Part shown: in pieces, positions 5,988 through 6,002 of the stretch | How positions within the stretch are numbered: position 1 is the stretch's first letter | Layout of the letters: each line of letters opens with the position of its first letter | Origin: Actinoplanes liguriensis | Lineage (GTDB): Bacteria > Actinomycetota > Actinomycetes > Mycobacteriales > Micromonosporaceae | Assembly (NCBI GenBank): GCA_000715855.1 | Contig: KL571393.1 | Location: forward strand, 36,601-42,602 | Reading direction: 5' to 3' | DNA length: 6,002 nucleotides | The notes under the pieces: model-generated | Told to the model about the DNA's origin: nothing | The model's database searches: none | What the model saw: the letters and a program-made list of their open reading frames with translations, nothing else | Translations under genes and position numbers: made by a program

Positions 5988-6002
5988 CTGTCTCTTATAC
6001 AC
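5988..6002. other. Nextera/Tn5 mosaic-end adapter residue at contig end
   Basis: The last 15 bases, CTGTCTCTTATACAC, are identical to the start of the 19-base transposase mosaic end used in tagmentation libraries, cut off by the end of the sequence. Translated from the other strand they give the well-known artefact YKRQ. These bases are not genomic, and any ORF starting here (such as one opening MYKRQQLG) has a false N-terminus. Confidence 0.93.

Noticed and set aside
5829..6002. Extension of the monooxygenase N-terminus to the contig edge
   Set aside because: The extra frame opens with the adapter-derived YKRQ sequence and lacks family similarity before [12 protein letters not shown].

Overview
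The window is GC-rich, with GC-rich third codon positions, and every gene lies on the minus strand. Protein style (EthA-like flavin monooxygenase, secreted copper amine oxidase with a bacterial Ig-like tail, DUF305 lipoprotein, LivH permease) suggests an actinobacterium, possibly near Micromonosporaceae/Actinoplanes. The genus is a guess. The right edge ends in 15 bases identical to the Nextera/Tn5 mosaic end, so this is the end of an assembled contig.

Layout in the direction of transcription (right to left): (1) adapter residue at 5988-6002. (2) A leader region with a 7-bp inverted repeat. (3) A type I Baeyer-Villiger/EthA-like flavoprotein monooxygenase, 5828-4384, interrupted by an apparent one-base deletion near 5761-5765. 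(4) A 152-bp gap. (5) A probable operon: a membrane-anchored or secreted protein (4231-3443) that resembles the N-terminal accessory domains of copper amine oxidases; then, with a 4-base GTGA overlap, a secreted copper amine oxidase catalytic domain with an Ig-like tail (3446-1737); then a 121-bp spacer built of four 34-37-bp tandem repeats; then a DUF305 lipoprotein (1615-800) carrying two in-frame DNA repeat arrays. (6) A 232-bp gap. (7) The N-terminal 189 codons of a LivH-type branched-chain amino acid permease, running off the left edge.

The most interesting unit is 4231-800. The amine oxidase has every catalytic residue expected of the family (topaquinone Tyr, catalytic Asp, three copper His) but lacks the usual N-terminal domains, and its upstream partner looks like those domains made as a separate chain. 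The downstream DUF305 protein belongs to a family with known copper-binding members. I infer an extracytoplasmic amine-oxidising module made of scaffold, enzyme and possible copper-handling lipoprotein. The repeats around the DUF305 start repeatedly duplicate its ribosome-binding/start region, and one copy opens a 25-codon ORF that ends in an ATGA overlap with the DUF305 start.
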